Assembly: GCA_029194675.1 (NCBI GenBank) | Contig: JARFXP010000001.1 | Span: 1,232,501-1,296,500, forward strand | Reading direction: 5' to 3' | Length of the DNA: 64,000 nucleotides | Origin: Nitrospira sp. | GTDB taxonomy: Bacteria > Nitrospirota > Nitrospiria > Nitrospirales > Nitrospiraceae | Part shown: piece by piece, positions 1-10,318 of the stretch | Position numbering within the stretch: the stretch's first letter is position 1 | How the letters are laid out: every line of letters starts with the position of its first letter | Translations under genes and position numbers: made by a program | The notes under the pieces: model-generated | Databases searched by the model: none | What the model saw: only the letters and a program-made list of their open reading frames with translations | Told to the model about the DNA's origin: nothing

Positions 1-734
1 GAATCGCAGGATTGGGCACAAATGCTCCTTCGGATGTATGTGCGGTGGGCGGAACACAAGAAATTCAAGGTAGAAACACTGGATCTGTTGCCCGGCGACG
101 AAGCGGGTATCAAGAGCGTGACCCTCTCCATCACAGGATCGCATGCCTATGGATACCTGAAGGCGGAAGCCGGAGTCCATCGTTTGGTGCGCATTTCTCC
201 GTTCGATTCCAACAAGCGACGGCACACCTCGTTCGCGTCGGTATTCGTCTATCCGGAGTTGAGTGAAGACATCGACGTCGTGGTCGAAGAAAAGGATCTC
301 CGGATCGACACCTTCCGTTCAGGAGGTGCGGGGGCCAGAATGTCAACAAGGTCGAAACGGCCATCCGCATCACTCACCTGCCGACCGGTATCGTCGTGCA
401 ATGCCAGAATGAGCGGTCTCAGCTCCAGAATCGAAACAGGGCGATGAAAATCTTAAAGGCCCGCCTCTTCGAATTGGAACAGAAGAAGAAGGAAGCCGAA
501 TTCAACGCCATCGTCGGCGAAAAGAAGGACATCGCGTGGGGCAGCCAAATTCGTTCCTACGTGTTTCAGCCCTACCAACTGGTCAAGGATCACCGAACCG
601 GTCATCAAGTCAGCAACGTTTCATCCGTCATGGATGGGGACCTCGATGGATTCATCGAAGCCTTTTTGACGAAGAAACTGGAGAAAGGAAGCGATCAACT
701 CTCACCAGTGGGCGGACCGGAAGAGGACCTGTAG
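1..734 (+). CDS. prfB: Peptide chain release factor 2 (5' partial, one frameshift)
   Basis: Releases finished polypeptides at UGA and UAA stop codons in the cytoplasm. The reading frame enters from the window edge ([13 protein letters not shown]) and shows the RF2 core: [24 protein letters not shown], then the catalytic loop and [17 protein letters not shown]. The conserved GGQ tripeptide is split by a one-base deletion in the G run at 330-334. Adding one G gives [19 protein letters not shown] and joins the frame starting at base 1 to the frame that ends at 734. This is not the programmed RF2 frameshift, which lies near codon 26 and upstream of the window. Because RF2 is essential and the neighbours show the same kind of lesion, I infer a sequence error. 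lysS follows after 29 bases, as is common for prfB-lysS pairs. Confidence 0.93.
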
Positions 735-763
735 CGGGATTGCCGAAGGGTAAGAAGGGGAAA

Positions 764-2247
<1,484 letters not shown>

Positions 2248-2248
<1 letters not shown>

Positions 2249-3523
2249 TGGCCTCCCGTATGAAATCTTCGTCGGACTCCGCTACCTGCGCGCCAAGCGC
2301 CGCAACCGGACGATCTCACTGAACACCTTCGTGTCGGTAGCCGGGATTACGCTGGGGGTGGCGGCGCTGATCGGTACGGTCGGCATCATGACCGGTTTCG
2401 AGAAGACATTCAGAGCAAGATTCTCGGCACGACCGCACATATCGTCGTCCAAGAACGAATGAAAGAGCACATGACGGACTATGACCGTCTGACCGACAAG
2501 ATCCAGACGGTACCCGACGTCGTCGCGGCCACGCCATTTGTGTTCCGCCAAGTGTTACTCACCACGCAGAGCGGAGTACAAGGAATCATCCTGCGCGGGA
2601 TCGATCCGAAACGAGAAGCCAATGTCACCGAACTGGCCAAGAACATCACGGCGGGTCAGCTGCTGGACCTGCTCACCCCGGTGAAAGTGATGCAGGCTCC
2701 GGCCGATGACCCTCAAGGCCAGGTTCGAGCCGTTGAAAAACCAGGCATCATTCTCGGCAAGGAGCTGGCGCTCAGGCTGGGGTGTTTGTCGGTGATACGG
2801 TCAACGTGGTCTCTCCCGTCGGCCCCATCAGTGCGATGGGGATGGTCCCCAAGATCCGAACGTTTGCCGTGGTCGCCCTGTTCCATTCTGGAATGTTCGA
2901 GTACGATTCATCATTTGCCTATATCGAACTCGGCGAGGCACAAAAATTTTTCAACCTGGGCGCGAGCGTCACCGGAATCGAAGTCAAGGTCACGGACGTG
3001 TTCCGTGCCGGAGAGATTGCCCACAATATTGAACAGGAGCTGGGATTCAGCCACGGAGCCAGAGATTGGATGCAGATGAATCGCAATCTCTTCTCCGCCC
3101 TGAAGCTGGAGAAGACGATGATGTTTCTCCTTCTTGTCTTGATCACGATCGTAGCCTCATTCAACATCGTCAGCACCTTGACGATGATCGTGACGGAGAA
3201 ACAGAAAGAAAATCGCAATCCTCAAGGCCATGGGCGCCACGAAGCGCAGCATCCGGCGCATCTTCATGCTGAACGGATTGATCATCGGATTTGCGGGGAC
3301 AGGCATCGGCATTCCCTTAGGCTATGCGTTTCTTTGGCTCATTCAAACGTTTTGGACATTCGACCCAAGCGTGTACTACATCTCGACCATTCCAGTTCAT
3401 GTGCTGGCCGAGGACGTGCTCCTGGTGGCCGGCTCCGCCATCCTGATCAGCTTTTTGGCGACGGTCTATCCGGCCAATCAGGCCGCGAAGTTGGAACCGG
3501 TCGCTGCATTACGCTATGAATAG
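2248..3523 (+). CDS. lolC: Lipoprotein-releasing ABC transporter permease (LolC/LolE type, four apparent frameshifts)
   Basis: Inner-membrane permease that hands outer-membrane lipoproteins to LolA. An N-terminal stretch LPYEIFVGLRYLRAKRRN and a first membrane helix (SVAGITLGVAALIGTVG) are followed by a periplasmic MacB-like domain and a C-terminal FtsX domain with three helices and MGATKRSIRRIFM. The frame is broken by deletions near 2252 (inferred, in CC after the GTG), 2402 and in the G run at 2779-2782, and by one insertion in the A run at 3209-3212. With these corrected it is about 424 residues. I propose the GTG at 2248, overlapping the lysS stop by one base, because it puts the LPYE motif six residues or less from the start. 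lolD follows after 92 bases. LolC and LolE cannot be told apart here. Confidence 0.88.
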
Positions 3524-3615
3524 ATTCGCAGGACTGGAGATTGAGGGCCGAGGACTGAATCGAGAACCACAGACTCAAGCGCCGAGTAACGAGGACTGAG
3601 AGTAAAAATATCGGA

Positions 3616-4278
3616 ATGATTAAAGTTACGAATCTCCATAAGTCTTTTTCGATGGGGTCCTACGAATTGCCCGTCCTCAAGGGGATCAACCTTGAAATTC
3701 AGCGCGGCGAGCTGGTAGCGATTGTGGGGGCCTCCGGAGCCGGCAAGAGCACTTTGCTCCATATTATCGGGACCCTTGATAAACCGACCGGAGGTACTGT
3801 CACGTTCGATGGGCATGACCTCTTTCGGATGACGGATACACAGCAGGCGGAATTCCGGAATCGGCGGATAGGATTTGTGTTTCAGTTCCATCATTTGCTC
3901 GCCGAGTTCACGGCATTGGAAAATGCCTGTATGCCGGCACTGGTACAACGCCGCGAACCAACCTCCGTCAAGACCGACGCCACAACTCTTCTCACGGAAG
4001 TCGGATTAGGGCATCGCCTTCTTCACAAGCCAGGAGAACTCTCGGGCGGTGAACAGCAACGGGTCGCCATGGCCCGTGCGTTGATGCAGAATCCGGACTT
4101 GGTCCTGGCCGATGAACCGACCGGAAACCTGGACACACACAGCGGGGACGGGTTGTTCGGATTGATGCGCACCTTGAACAAGACACGCGGCACGACGTTT
4201 GTCATCGTCACGCATAACGACAAGCTCTCCGCCCAGTCCGACCGTATCATTCACATGCAGGATGGCCAAATCGTCTGA
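3616..4278 (+). CDS. lolD: Lipoprotein-releasing ABC transporter ATP-binding subunit
   Basis: ATPase that drives lipoprotein release together with the LolC-type permease encoded just upstream; it acts at the cytoplasmic face of the inner membrane. The 220-residue chain is intact and of normal length. Visible motifs are Walker A GASGAGKST (residues 38-46), the Q-loop glutamine at 90, the ABC signature LSGGEQQ (142-148), Walker B LVLADEP (162-168) and the switch histidine in VTHND near the end. This is the only gene in the first 5.5 kb longer than 600 bases that needs no frame correction. About 90 bases separate it from lolC, so co-transcription is likely. Confidence 0.95.
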   Translation: MIKVTNLHKSFSMGSYELPVLKGINLEIQRGELVAIVGASGAGKSTLLHIIGTLDKPTGGTVTFDGHDLFRMTDTQQAEFRNRRIGFVFQFHHLLAEFTALENACMPALVQRREPTSVKTDATTLLTEVGLGHRLLHKPGELSGGEQQRVAMARALMQNPDLVLADEPTGNLDTHSGDGLFGLMRTLNKTRGTTFVIVTHNDKLSAQSDRIIHMQDGQIV

Positions 4279-4437
4279 TCGATCGGGTACCCCCATCGCG
4301 GCATCCTTTCGTCCTCGTTCGACTCCGGTGTTTCTAGACTATGCGCCAAGGCGCCGCCACGCAGGACGACGCCGTATGCGGTGTGGACCGGGTGCGTTTC
4401 CTTGACGAACTACCATCCCTTCTCTAGACTCGCTGGA

Positions 4438-5578
4438 ATGCCCTCTCGTTCGCTTCGCGTAGGCCTGTTGCTGGCCGCCTCAGCGTTGCCGTCTCATGTA
4501 TCAGCGGCGGAATTTGTAATCGTAGGCCCTCGCCCTATGGGCATGGGCGGGGCAGGCGTCGCCGTCACAACCAATGCGCTCGCCACCTATTGGAACCCAG
4601 CCGGCTTGGCCATGACCCAGACCGTGGATATCCGTGCCCAGGGTGGAGGACTGGCGTTTGATCGCCTTGGCTTAGGTGATGCCCTGCATGATCTGGAGAA
4701 CTTCGATACCAGCGATACATCTCCGGCCAATCTGGCGAAGGCGCAGTCTATCGCCGATCGTGTCAACCAAGCGGGCGCCAGTGTTTCCGTCAACGGGTCC
4801 GCCGGCCTGTATCTCAAAGGACACCTTGGTGAACATGCGTTCGGATTCAATGTATCCGACGTCGCCACTGGGGGCGGATTCGTCTCGACACCTGTGCAGG
4901 TATCCCAACCGGGTGGTGCCGGCACGACCATCAGCCTGGGGGCCAGATGGCGCTACGTGGCCTCGAAGCCAGGCAGCTGGCGTTTTCGTATGCCTATGCC
5001 TTTTTCGACAAAACGTTTTCAATCGGAATCACCGCGAAAGTCATTCAAGGCGCCGCCTACAATGGTTCGACCGATCTCCAAGGAGGGAGCGGGGTCAGTA
5101 CGACCGATCGTTTCGGCAAACCAAGCATCTCTTTGTCCTATGGCATTGACATCGGAGCAATCTATCGCCCGACCTCGTGGGTGAGGTTTGGAGTCGTCGC
5201 CAAGGATCTCAATAAGCCTACCTTCGATGCCGCTGGCGGAGGAGAGCCCAGTTAGACCCGCAGGTCAGAGCCGGCGTTGCTGTCAACCCCTATTCTTCTT
5301 TGACATTGGCGGCCGATGTGGACGCGACCTCGAACAAGACCTTTGTCCCCGGGGTGAAAAGCCAGCTTCTGAGCTTAGGCCTCGAGCAAACGGTCTTGTC
5401 TGAATTTCTTTCATTCAGGGTCGGTACTTTTAAGAATATGCAGGATGCGTCCACTCCCTTTGTTCCTACGGCAGGGTTAGGCCTGCGGTGGTTTTCCTTC
5501 CGTGCAAATGCCGGCGGAGGATATGATTTCCGCGAAAAAGGCGCTCTCGTTTCCGCGTCTATTTCATTGACGTTTTAA
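4438..5578 (+). CDS. TraF/FadL-like outer-membrane beta-barrel protein (two apparent frameshifts)
   Basis: Predicted outer-membrane barrel of the family often named conjugal transfer TraF-like or OMPP1/FadL-like. An N-terminal signal peptide (MPSRSLRVGLLLAASALP, cleavage after VSA) is followed by the diagnostic RPMGMGGAGVAVTTNALATYWNPAG segment, which resembles the FadL hatch start. The C-terminus SASISLTF ends in phenylalanine, typical of BamA-recognised barrels. A deletion in the G run at 4938-4942 and another in CCC at 5247-5249 break the frame; corrected length is about 380 residues. I chose the ATG at 4438 since it gives a clean signal peptide; an ATG at 4381 is also in frame. The ligand is unknown and there is no conjugation locus nearby. 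Confidence 0.8.
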
Positions 5579-5593
5579 TGGTATACTGAACCC

Positions 5594-6199
5594 ATGCTGT
5601 CTCGCCCATCTGCGCACATCACATCCGCGATGATGCTTGTTTTGCTGCTTGGAGGTTGCGGCGGTTTGCAGGAGGTTTGGGAAGGCCCCGGGGCCAGAGT
5701 ATTTCGACCGCAGTCCATCGCCGTATTGCCACCGATGGCAAGTCAATACGACAGCGCTCGTGAAGACATTCAAGATGTCCTGGCTGGAGCACTCAACCGT
5801 CAGGGAAATATCGAACGGGTCGTTTCGCCCGAGAACGTGACGGATATCTTTCAGGCCTCAAAGGAGGCCTTTGATTCGCTCGTGTTTTATTTCTCTCGTC
5901 TGGAGATGACTGGTCAATCCGATAAAGAGTCGGCCATCAAGCTCGGGAAGGCCCTCAACGTCGATTCCTTTCTCGTGGTGCGGGTCAATTCGTGGGAATA
6001 CGTGCGGAAGGAAGGAGACAACGTCGGGCGAGTCGGGATGAGCCTACGGTTGATCGATGCCACGACCGGCACGACGGTGTGGAAAGCGCGCCACGAACGT
6101 TCGAACAGTTATATGTTCGTTAAGCCGAGCCTAAAGGACATCGCAAAAGAGCTTGCCGTCGAGATGATCAAGTACATGCCTCCGCAGCCCAAGCGCTAG
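5594..6199 (+). CDS. Predicted lipoprotein of unknown function
   Basis: A 201-residue protein with a lipoprotein signal peptide: hydrophobic MMLVLLLGGC with the lipid-accepting cysteine at about residue 22. The mature part has alpha/beta character (FRPQSIAVLPPM, a DVLAGALNRQG segment, LVVRVNSWEY and WKARHERS), which recalls the CsgG/LpoB-type fold of periplasmic lipoproteins, but I cannot name a family. It lies only 15 bases after the outer-membrane barrel gene on the same strand, so both probably form one transcript, and an outer-membrane location is plausible. No frame problem is visible. Confidence 0.8.
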   Translation: MLSRPSAHITSAMMLVLLLGGCGGLQEVWEGPGARVFRPQSIAVLPPMASQYDSAREDIQDVLAGALNRQGNIERVVSPENVTDIFQASKEAFDSLVFYFSRLEMTGQSDKESAIKLGKALNVDSFLVVRVNSWEYVRKEGDNVGRVGMSLRLIDATTGTTVWKARHERSNSYMFVKPSLKDIAKELAVEMIKYMPPQPKR

Positions 6200-6287
6200 C
6201 CAAGAGTTCAGAATCTCCCCAGCTCACCCTCTTTTTTTCGATATGGCGCCACATATTTCAGCGCTTGGAGCTGGAGAAGGAGTGGCT

Positions 6288-6707
6288 TCATTGTCGGTTG
6301 CCTTTACCCTGCAGCAGCAGGCCCCTCGCCCGAGTGTCGATGCTGACAAGCAGCTCATGGAGACTAAAGAGCAGAATGGCTCCCTCGCACATCATGCGCC
6401 ACACCAGATTTCCCACCAGTAGGACTAAGATTCCTCCGAGGCGAGTGAGAATCGGGCCAGTCTCATACTCATTCAAGGTCTCCGGGGATAGAATCGACAA
6501 GAGCCCTGCAGCGGTAATGAAGCAGGCTCCCACGATATAGACCACTTTAATGAGTTGCGGGGTCACCAATTCCCGAAAGGCAAAATACTCGGCATAGAAG
6601 CTCGTGTACCTCGCAGAGTTAACTTGCTGTGGAGCAAATGCATGCTCACAGATCGAACATTTCGTTGCAGATACGTCATTTTCTGTCGAACATTGCGGGC
6701 ATTTCAT
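6288..6707 (-). CDS. Zinc-ribbon membrane protein, DUF4282 type
   Basis: 139 residues. The N-terminus MKCPQCSTENDVSATKCSIC holds two CxxC knuckles of a small zinc ribbon. Two hydrophobic helices follow (IKVVYIVGACFITAAGLLSI and TRLGGILVLLVGNLVW) with a short loop, then a polar tail. The two-helix pattern with RxxCE between fits DUF4282. A purine-rich AAGGGAGAG precedes the ATG by a few bases. It is transcribed convergently to the lipoprotein gene before it. The function of the family is not known. Confidence 0.75.
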   Translation of the reverse strand: MKCPQCSTENDVSATKCSICEHAFAPQQVNSARYTSFYAEYFAFRELVTPQLIKVVYIVGACFITAAGLLSILSPETLNEYETGPILTRLGGILVLLVGNLVWRMMCEGAILLFSLHELLVSIDTRARGLLLQGKGNRQ

Positions 6708-6933
6708 GGACTCTCCCTTCAGTCAGCGGTTCAAATAAGATATGCGATGACGCTTGTTGCACCTCATATAACCTTGTGCCACGAGGCGAGGGCAGAGCCT
6801 GCTAATGGGTGACCGGCTTCGCCAGTCGCTGCCCCATCTCAATGATATCGCCCAACCGTTCAAAAAGGTTACGTGACTGATGCGAGGTCAAACCGTTCTT
6901 GTTGAATGGTTAAGAATAAGGTCAGCCCATGCT

Positions 6934-7250
6934 CTATGTATTTTCACCATCCTGAGGATTCACGGAGCGACTGATTGTGGAATAATAGAGGCCCACGACT
7001 CGACCAATTTCGGACAGACTGTAGCCATGTTCCAGATGCGCACGGCGAATGGCCTCCTTACGTCGCGCGCGGTCCGTATGAGAACCGGCGAGGAAGAGGT
7101 GGGATGCGGTGGTCGGGCCGCAAACCGTTGTTGCCGGAGAATTTCTTTGAAGGGTCGCTTGTCCCGGAGTTCACCCCTCAGGCGTTCGACGAATCGCTCA
7201 CTACCGAGCAGCACTTGTCCTTGAACATGTTCCCAGGGCGAACCATGGCC
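6934..7250 (-). pseudogene. C-terminal fragment of a REP-associated (RAYT) transposase
   Basis: Translation of the minus strand gives GSPWEHVQGQVLLGSERFVERLRG, RPFKEILRQQRFAARP and, after one frame change near 7100, SHLFLAGSHTDRARRKEAIRRAH followed by a helix-turn-helix with GYSLSEIGRVVGLYYSTISR. This is the C-terminal DNA-binding part found in many RAYT (TnpA-REP) proteins. The catalytic HUH N-terminal half is absent and the break is within 25 bases of the hicA remnant. It is therefore dead, but it shows that a RAYT once resided here, which fits the short repeated motifs elsewhere in the accessory DNA. Confidence 0.7.
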
Positions 7251-7274
7251 GATCCCCTATTTCCTTTCGAAGGG

Positions 7275-7459
7275 CTAGAGCTTAGGTATCTTCAGATCCT
7301 TGCAGATCCTGCCTGCCAGATGATTGGTAATTTCAGTGTGGCGAGGGACCGCTGAACGGTATTCAGAGAAGGCTGATGCCACCAGGAATGGTTAGCTCCT
7401 TCACGCAACAACTCGCAACCATGCTGTCGTCAATGCCGAAGCAGCGCCTCACGTTTCAT
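7275..7459 (-). pseudogene. HicA toxin remnant (nonsense codon plus frameshift)
   Basis: The minus strand reads MKREALLRH, then a TGA in place of a leucine codon, then RQHGCELLREGANHSWW, the typical HicA core with the catalytic histidine (NHS). A frame change after LNT then gives RSAVPRHTEITNHLAGRIC, the expected HicA C-terminus, ending at a TAG at 7275. The ATG overlaps the stop of the upstream hicB in an ATGA arrangement, so the two were one translationally coupled pair. Two independent lesions make a functional toxin unlikely. Confidence 0.75.
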
Positions 7460-7668
7460 ACCGCGATGGAGGCTTCCTCGAAATTTTCCCCGGCAGCCCC
7501 TAAAGCATCCTGACGATTGAATTCCAGTGCTTCTCGTAGCGTGACTCGGAGCGTCTCAACTAACGCCTCGCGGCTACGTTCCTGACAGTTCACACCCGGT
7601 ACTTCCTCAATGCAGCCTATCCACCACCCGGCATCTTCTTTAATCACGGCTGTATAGTTCTGTGGCAT
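7456..7668 (-). CDS. HicB-family antitoxin (module 1)
   Basis: 70 residues with the compact HicB partial-RNaseH fold signature: YTAVIKEDAGWWIGCIEEVPGVNCQERSREALVETLRVTLREAL. It lacks a C-terminal DNA-binding domain, so it is a short-type HicB. The downstream hicA overlaps it by four bases but is broken, leaving this as an orphan antitoxin. It could still neutralise a related HicA elsewhere. The order antitoxin-toxin is the reverse of the classical hicAB but is common in this short HicB type. Confidence 0.8.
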   Translation of the reverse strand: MPQNYTAVIKEDAGWWIGCIEEVPGVNCQERSREALVETLRVTLREALEFNRQDALGAAGENFEEASIAV

Positions 7669-7797
7669 GACTCGTTCTCCAAACCATGATCAGCGCATGT
7701 ATCGTGTGGAAAGGTACGAGGGTTGCTCGTGACTTGTCAATGCAGCTTCATGTGTGTGTCGATCGAGAAGCCGCTGGCGGCCGTTTCCACACCCTGC

Positions 7798-8010
7798 CTA
7801 GAGATCTTCCGGAGTAATGCCAGTCCTTTTCGCCAGACGGGCAAGCATCTTGGGACCGATTTCATCGTGATCGTGAAACGCAAACACAACATCAGGCCAG
7901 CCACCCCGTGCCAGTATCCGGTGAGACCCGGTTGTTCGTTTGATCATCCAGCCAATGCGCAGAAGAGCAGAAAGAACCCGAGGAGAGCGGGTGGAAGCCC
8001 ACCGGCTCAT
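7798..8010 (-). CDS. HicA-family mRNA interferase toxin (module 2)
   Basis: 70 residues with the small double-stranded RNA-binding-like HicA fold: RVLSALLRIGWMIKRTTGSHRIL carries the catalytic histidine in the GSH motif, followed by FAFHDHDEIGPKMLARLAKRTGITPEDL. HicA proteins cleave mRNA. The start overlaps the stop of hicB by four bases (ATGA), so translation is coupled. Length is normal and no lesion is visible, so this module is probably functional. Confidence 0.85.
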   Translation of the reverse strand: MSRWASTRSPRVLSALLRIGWMIKRTTGSHRILARGGWPDVVFAFHDHDEIGPKMLARLAKRTGITPEDL

Positions 8011-8228
8011 GCAGCAATGAAGGAGACGTTCAGGAACTCGTCCGGAAGCGCTTCTCCATGTTCAAGGCGATCCGCCATCGCACGAAGCGCTAAGGCTTGC
8101 ACCGCCGTAAGAGCTTCCGATCGATTCCGGCCATATGCCATTACCCCGGGTAAGGTCGGGACCTCCCCGATCCACCGCCCGTCATCTTCCTGTTCCAACT
8201 CAATAGTAAACTGACCGGGCTTTGCCAT
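8007..8228 (-). CDS. HicB-family antitoxin (module 2)
   Basis: 73 residues from MAKPGQFTIELEQEDDGRWIGEVPTLPGVMAYGRNRSEAL; the WIGEVPxLPG segment is typical of HicB. I chose the ATG at 8228 because GGAGGGTGG lies just before it; an in-frame ATG exists 42 bases upstream but has no such site. It binds and blocks the HicA encoded next and probably represses the pair. An insertion sequence sits about 65 bases upstream, where its promoter would be expected. Confidence 0.85.
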   Translation of the reverse strand: MAKPGQFTIELEQEDDGRWIGEVPTLPGVMAYGRNRSEALTAVQALALRAMADRLEHGEALPDEFLNVSFIAA

Positions 8229-8277
8229 ATCGCCACCCTCCGATCGATAGGCTATGCCCGACTCAGCCAAAATGCAA

Positions 8278-8293
8278 GATCCTGCGAATCTCC
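8278..8293 (+). repeat. Target-site duplication, left copy
   Basis: GATCCTGCGAATCTCC here is repeated exactly at 9709-9724 on the other side of the insertion sequence. A 16-bp perfect match immediately outside both inverted ends is best read as the target duplication made on insertion. Including the preceding A on each side would make it 17 bp. Confidence 0.85.
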
Positions 8294-9708
8294 TGTCAAG
8301 CCCAAATAGAAATGTCCGCTTTCTCCCAAAGTAGAAATGTCCGGTTTATGTTCCGGCCGCCGCCGGGTGGTGTCCTCGTTCCTGCCGCCATCGCTTGCGC
8401 CATGGATGATCCGCCGGCGGTTTGATCGGGCGCTGCGATCGGGACACCGCCGTGACCGCTGCCGCCGACACAGGTCGCGCCGCGATCGCGTGAAAGGCGA
8501 GCGCCCGTCCGTGGTGCGTGAGCCGCATCGTCCCATCCACATGTTCTTCGACCACCACACGAGTGGCGCGGAGATTGTCGTGAACCTGATAGAGCCGCCC
8601 TTCATGAGCAATGGTGAAGTCCTTCCGCAGACACCGGGATGTCTTGATACACAGGCTTCGCTCCAGCACCTGGGCCGTCGGCTTCGGCCGATGCAGATTG
8701 ACTGCGTGCGCCGGCCGCACCGCGAACCGGCGGTTGTAGACCGGCAGATAGCCCTCCAGGAATCGGTTCGCCGCCTCGAAGGTCCCAATCCGTGCGAGGC
8801 GCAACTCCTTGACCAGTCGATCCTGGAACGTCTTAAACAGCCGCTCCACCCGCCCCTTGGCCTGTGGGGAGTGCGCCGCGATCAGCTCAACCCCCAGCTC
8901 ATCCAGTGCCCGTCCGAACTGACTCTGGGGTGCCTCCCCGGCCAGCTGCTCCGCCACCGTGGGCTCAGCTGGCGACTGGTAGGTCGTATGCTTGTCCGCA
9001 TAGATGGCCAGCGGAATCCCCTGGTGCCGAATGTAGCGCTGGAAGCTGTCCATCGCCGGGATCGTGCCCTCGTACTCATAGAACCGAGCAAAGACGCGAC
9101 TGCTCGCATCGTCGATGTAGGCCATCAGGACACCCCACGGGCCGCGCCCCTCCAACCAATCATGATGGGACCCATCCAGTTGCACCAGTTCCCCGACATG
9201 CGCCTTGCGCGCACGCCACGCGCGATGCGGTCGCTTCCGGCGTGCGAAATGATCAATCCCCCGCTCCCGCAACCAGCGCCGCAGAGTCTCGTCGCTGACC
9301 TCGAGTCGGTGCCGCTCCGTCAACTTCTCCGCCGCCAACGTCGGCCCAAAGTCTCCATAGCGTGTCTCATACAGCCGCAGCATCTTCGCCTTGACCGGCT
9401 CCGCGATGCGCCGATTCGACGGCTTCCCCCGTCCCCGATGGACACGTCCCTGGTCGCCCTCCTCCTTTACCCGCCCAAGAAGGCGCCGGATCTGACGCTC
9501 CGTCAGCCGCAACATGGTGCCCGCCTCCTGTTGTGTGATCCGCTTGTCCCGCACCTGGCGAATCACATGGATCCGCCGCAACTCCTTGGCACTCATCATC
9601 ACCCTGTCCTCTCCCACCATCCCGTCCTCCTTTGAAGAACGGGCAGTCTATCAACGAAGAGGACATTTCTACTTTGGTGAAACCGGACATTATCATTTTG
9701 GGATTACA
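8294..9708 (-). mobile_element. Insertion sequence of the ISNCY/IS1202-like group, 1,415 bp
   Basis: The element is bounded by imperfect inverted ends starting TGT and ending ACA. The left end (about 8294-8341) and right end (about 9661-9708) share the block CCAAAGTAGAAATGTCC and an outer CCCAAA...AATGTCCG block when one is reverse-complemented. It carries one intact transposase gene and is flanked by a 16-bp direct repeat. From memory, ISNCY/IS1202-related elements have TGT...ACA ends and long target duplications, with one subgroup near 15-18 bp; this fits. The intact transposase and perfect target repeat suggest recent insertion. Confidence 0.88.
8346..9620 (-). CDS. DDE transposase of the insertion sequence
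   Basis: 424 residues. The N-terminal third is a helix-turn-helix region (RITQQEAGTMLRLTERQIRRLLGRV and a second one near residues 108-120). The RNase-H-like integrase core has D149 in LVQLDGSHHDW, D209 in AIYADKHTTYQ and E259 in AKGRVERLF, giving a complete DDE triad with a normal spacing. A C-terminal beta-barrel-like tail follows. AAGGAGG about seven bases before the ATG at 9620 supports this start. Cut-and-paste or copy-paste activity on the surrounding inverted ends is expected. Confidence 0.92.
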   Translation of the reverse strand: MVGEDRVMMSAKELRRIHVIRQVRDKRITQQEAGTMLRLTERQIRRLLGRVKEEGDQGRVHRGRGKPSNRRIAEPVKAKMLRLYETRYGDFGPTLAAEKLTERHRLEVSDETLRRWLRERGIDHFARRKRPHRAWRARKAHVGELVQLDGSHHDWLEGRGPWGVLMAYIDDASSRVFARFYEYEGTIPAMDSFQRYIRHQGIPLAIYADKHTTYQSPAEPTVAEQLAGEAPQSQFGRALDELGVELIAAHSPQAKGRVERLFKTFQDRLVKELRLARIGTFEAANRFLEGYLPVYNRRFAVRPAHAVNLHRPKPTAQVLERSLCIKTSRCLRKDFTIAHEGRLYQVHDNLRATRVVVEEHVDGTMRLTHHGRALAFHAIAARPVSAAAVTAVSRSQRPIKPPADHPWRKRWRQERGHHPAAAGT

Positions 9709-9724
9709 GATCCTGCGAATCTCC
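9709..9724 (+). repeat. Target-site duplication, right copy
   Basis: Exact second copy of GATCCTGCGAATCTCC, directly after the ACA end of the insertion sequence. Confidence 0.85.
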
Positions 9725-9811
9725 AAGCGTTGGTTTCCTCAGGTATCTCCTTCTCGCTCTCGCGCCAGGACATTCGATGCGTAGTGGGCGGACCATGGGG
9801 CGGAGTGTAGC

Positions 9812-10318
9812 TCATCGAGAGGCACAAGACAAGATCTGACCCCATAATGTGTTCACTAGAGTCACTCGCTCAGTGATGTGTCCTTTGAGTTGATCTGTTG
9901 AAACTTTGTACGCTTGTTTGGTTCCATAGACCGGGACCGTAGTCACTGACAGAACGCCTTGCGGACGCAATCTTGCGACGCTTTCGTCGGTCTTCTCCTT
10001 CAACTGAAGTCTGGTCAGAAAAGGTGGGGCATTCACCAAGCGTCTTGCCAACGCTTCGGCATGGCCAGCTTCCGGACCATTGGTCCGGTCGCGCCATAAC
10101 TCGAACTCGTCCGGATCCCAGTCCACTTTGTCCGCCACACCTCTCTTTTTTAAAAAATCAACCTCAGTACTGAGCTGCTCAATCTCCTCTTCTGTAATGC
10201 TCTTGAAGGGCCGCGTGGGAATAGGAACGATGATTCGATCAAAGAAAACGAGCGCTTGACGGTAGAGGGGCTTTCTGTGGTCGTAGATTGAAAAGGTGGC
10301 CCAATACTCGTCCTTCAT
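9812..10318 (-). CDS. Hypothetical protein with a probably replaced C-terminus
   Basis: 168 residues starting MKDEYWATFSIYDHRKPLYRQALVFFDRIIVP, with charged helices (EEEIEQLSTEVDFLKKRG) and a DPDEFELWRDRTN segment. I do not recognise a family. The last residues (WGQILSCAS) are encoded by the repeated GGGTCAGATCTTG-type motif at 9822-9843, so the gene probably runs into inserted DNA and has lost its true C-terminus. A GGATGGAGCAG stretch lies upstream of the start, and a short inverted repeat sits at 10344-10361 in the upstream region. Confidence 0.5.
   Translation of the reverse strand: MKDEYWATFSIYDHRKPLYRQALVFFDRIIVPIPTRPFKSITEEEIEQLSTEVDFLKKRGVADKVDWDPDEFELWRDRTNGPEAGHAEALARRLVNAPPFLTRLQLKEKTDESVARLRPQGVLSVTTVPVYGTKQAYKVSTDQLKGHITERVTLVNTLWGQILSCASR
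9822..9843 (-). repeat. Copy 1 of a GGGTCAGATCTTG-type motif
   Basis: On the minus strand this reads GGGGTCAGATCTTGTCTTGT followed by GC. Related copies lie at 10911-10928 and 11628-11649 on the plus strand. From memory, similar motifs accompany RAYT transposases in other bacteria; a RAYT fragment is present at 6934-7250. Confidence 0.6.

Noticed and set aside
330-334. The prfB frameshift as the programmed RF2 frameshift
   Set aside because: The programmed site lies near codon 26 at a CUU-UGA sequence; this lesion is at the GGQ loop near codon 250 and is a plain G-run deletion.
6820-6930. A minus-strand stretch reading RNLFERLGDIIEMGQRLAKP before a stop
   Set aside because: Only about 25 codons look protein-like and there is no start or family; possibly the tail of a lost gene but too short to call.
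8337-9635. A 432-codon plus-strand frame opposite the IS transposase
   Set aside because: It mirrors the transposase gene and its translation is arginine- and proline-rich without any family; the minus-strand DDE protein is clear.
9725-9810. A minus-strand stretch reading LDELHSAPWSAHYASNVLAR beside the IS
   Set aside because: Too short, no start and no family; may be the end of a gene disrupted before the IS arrived.
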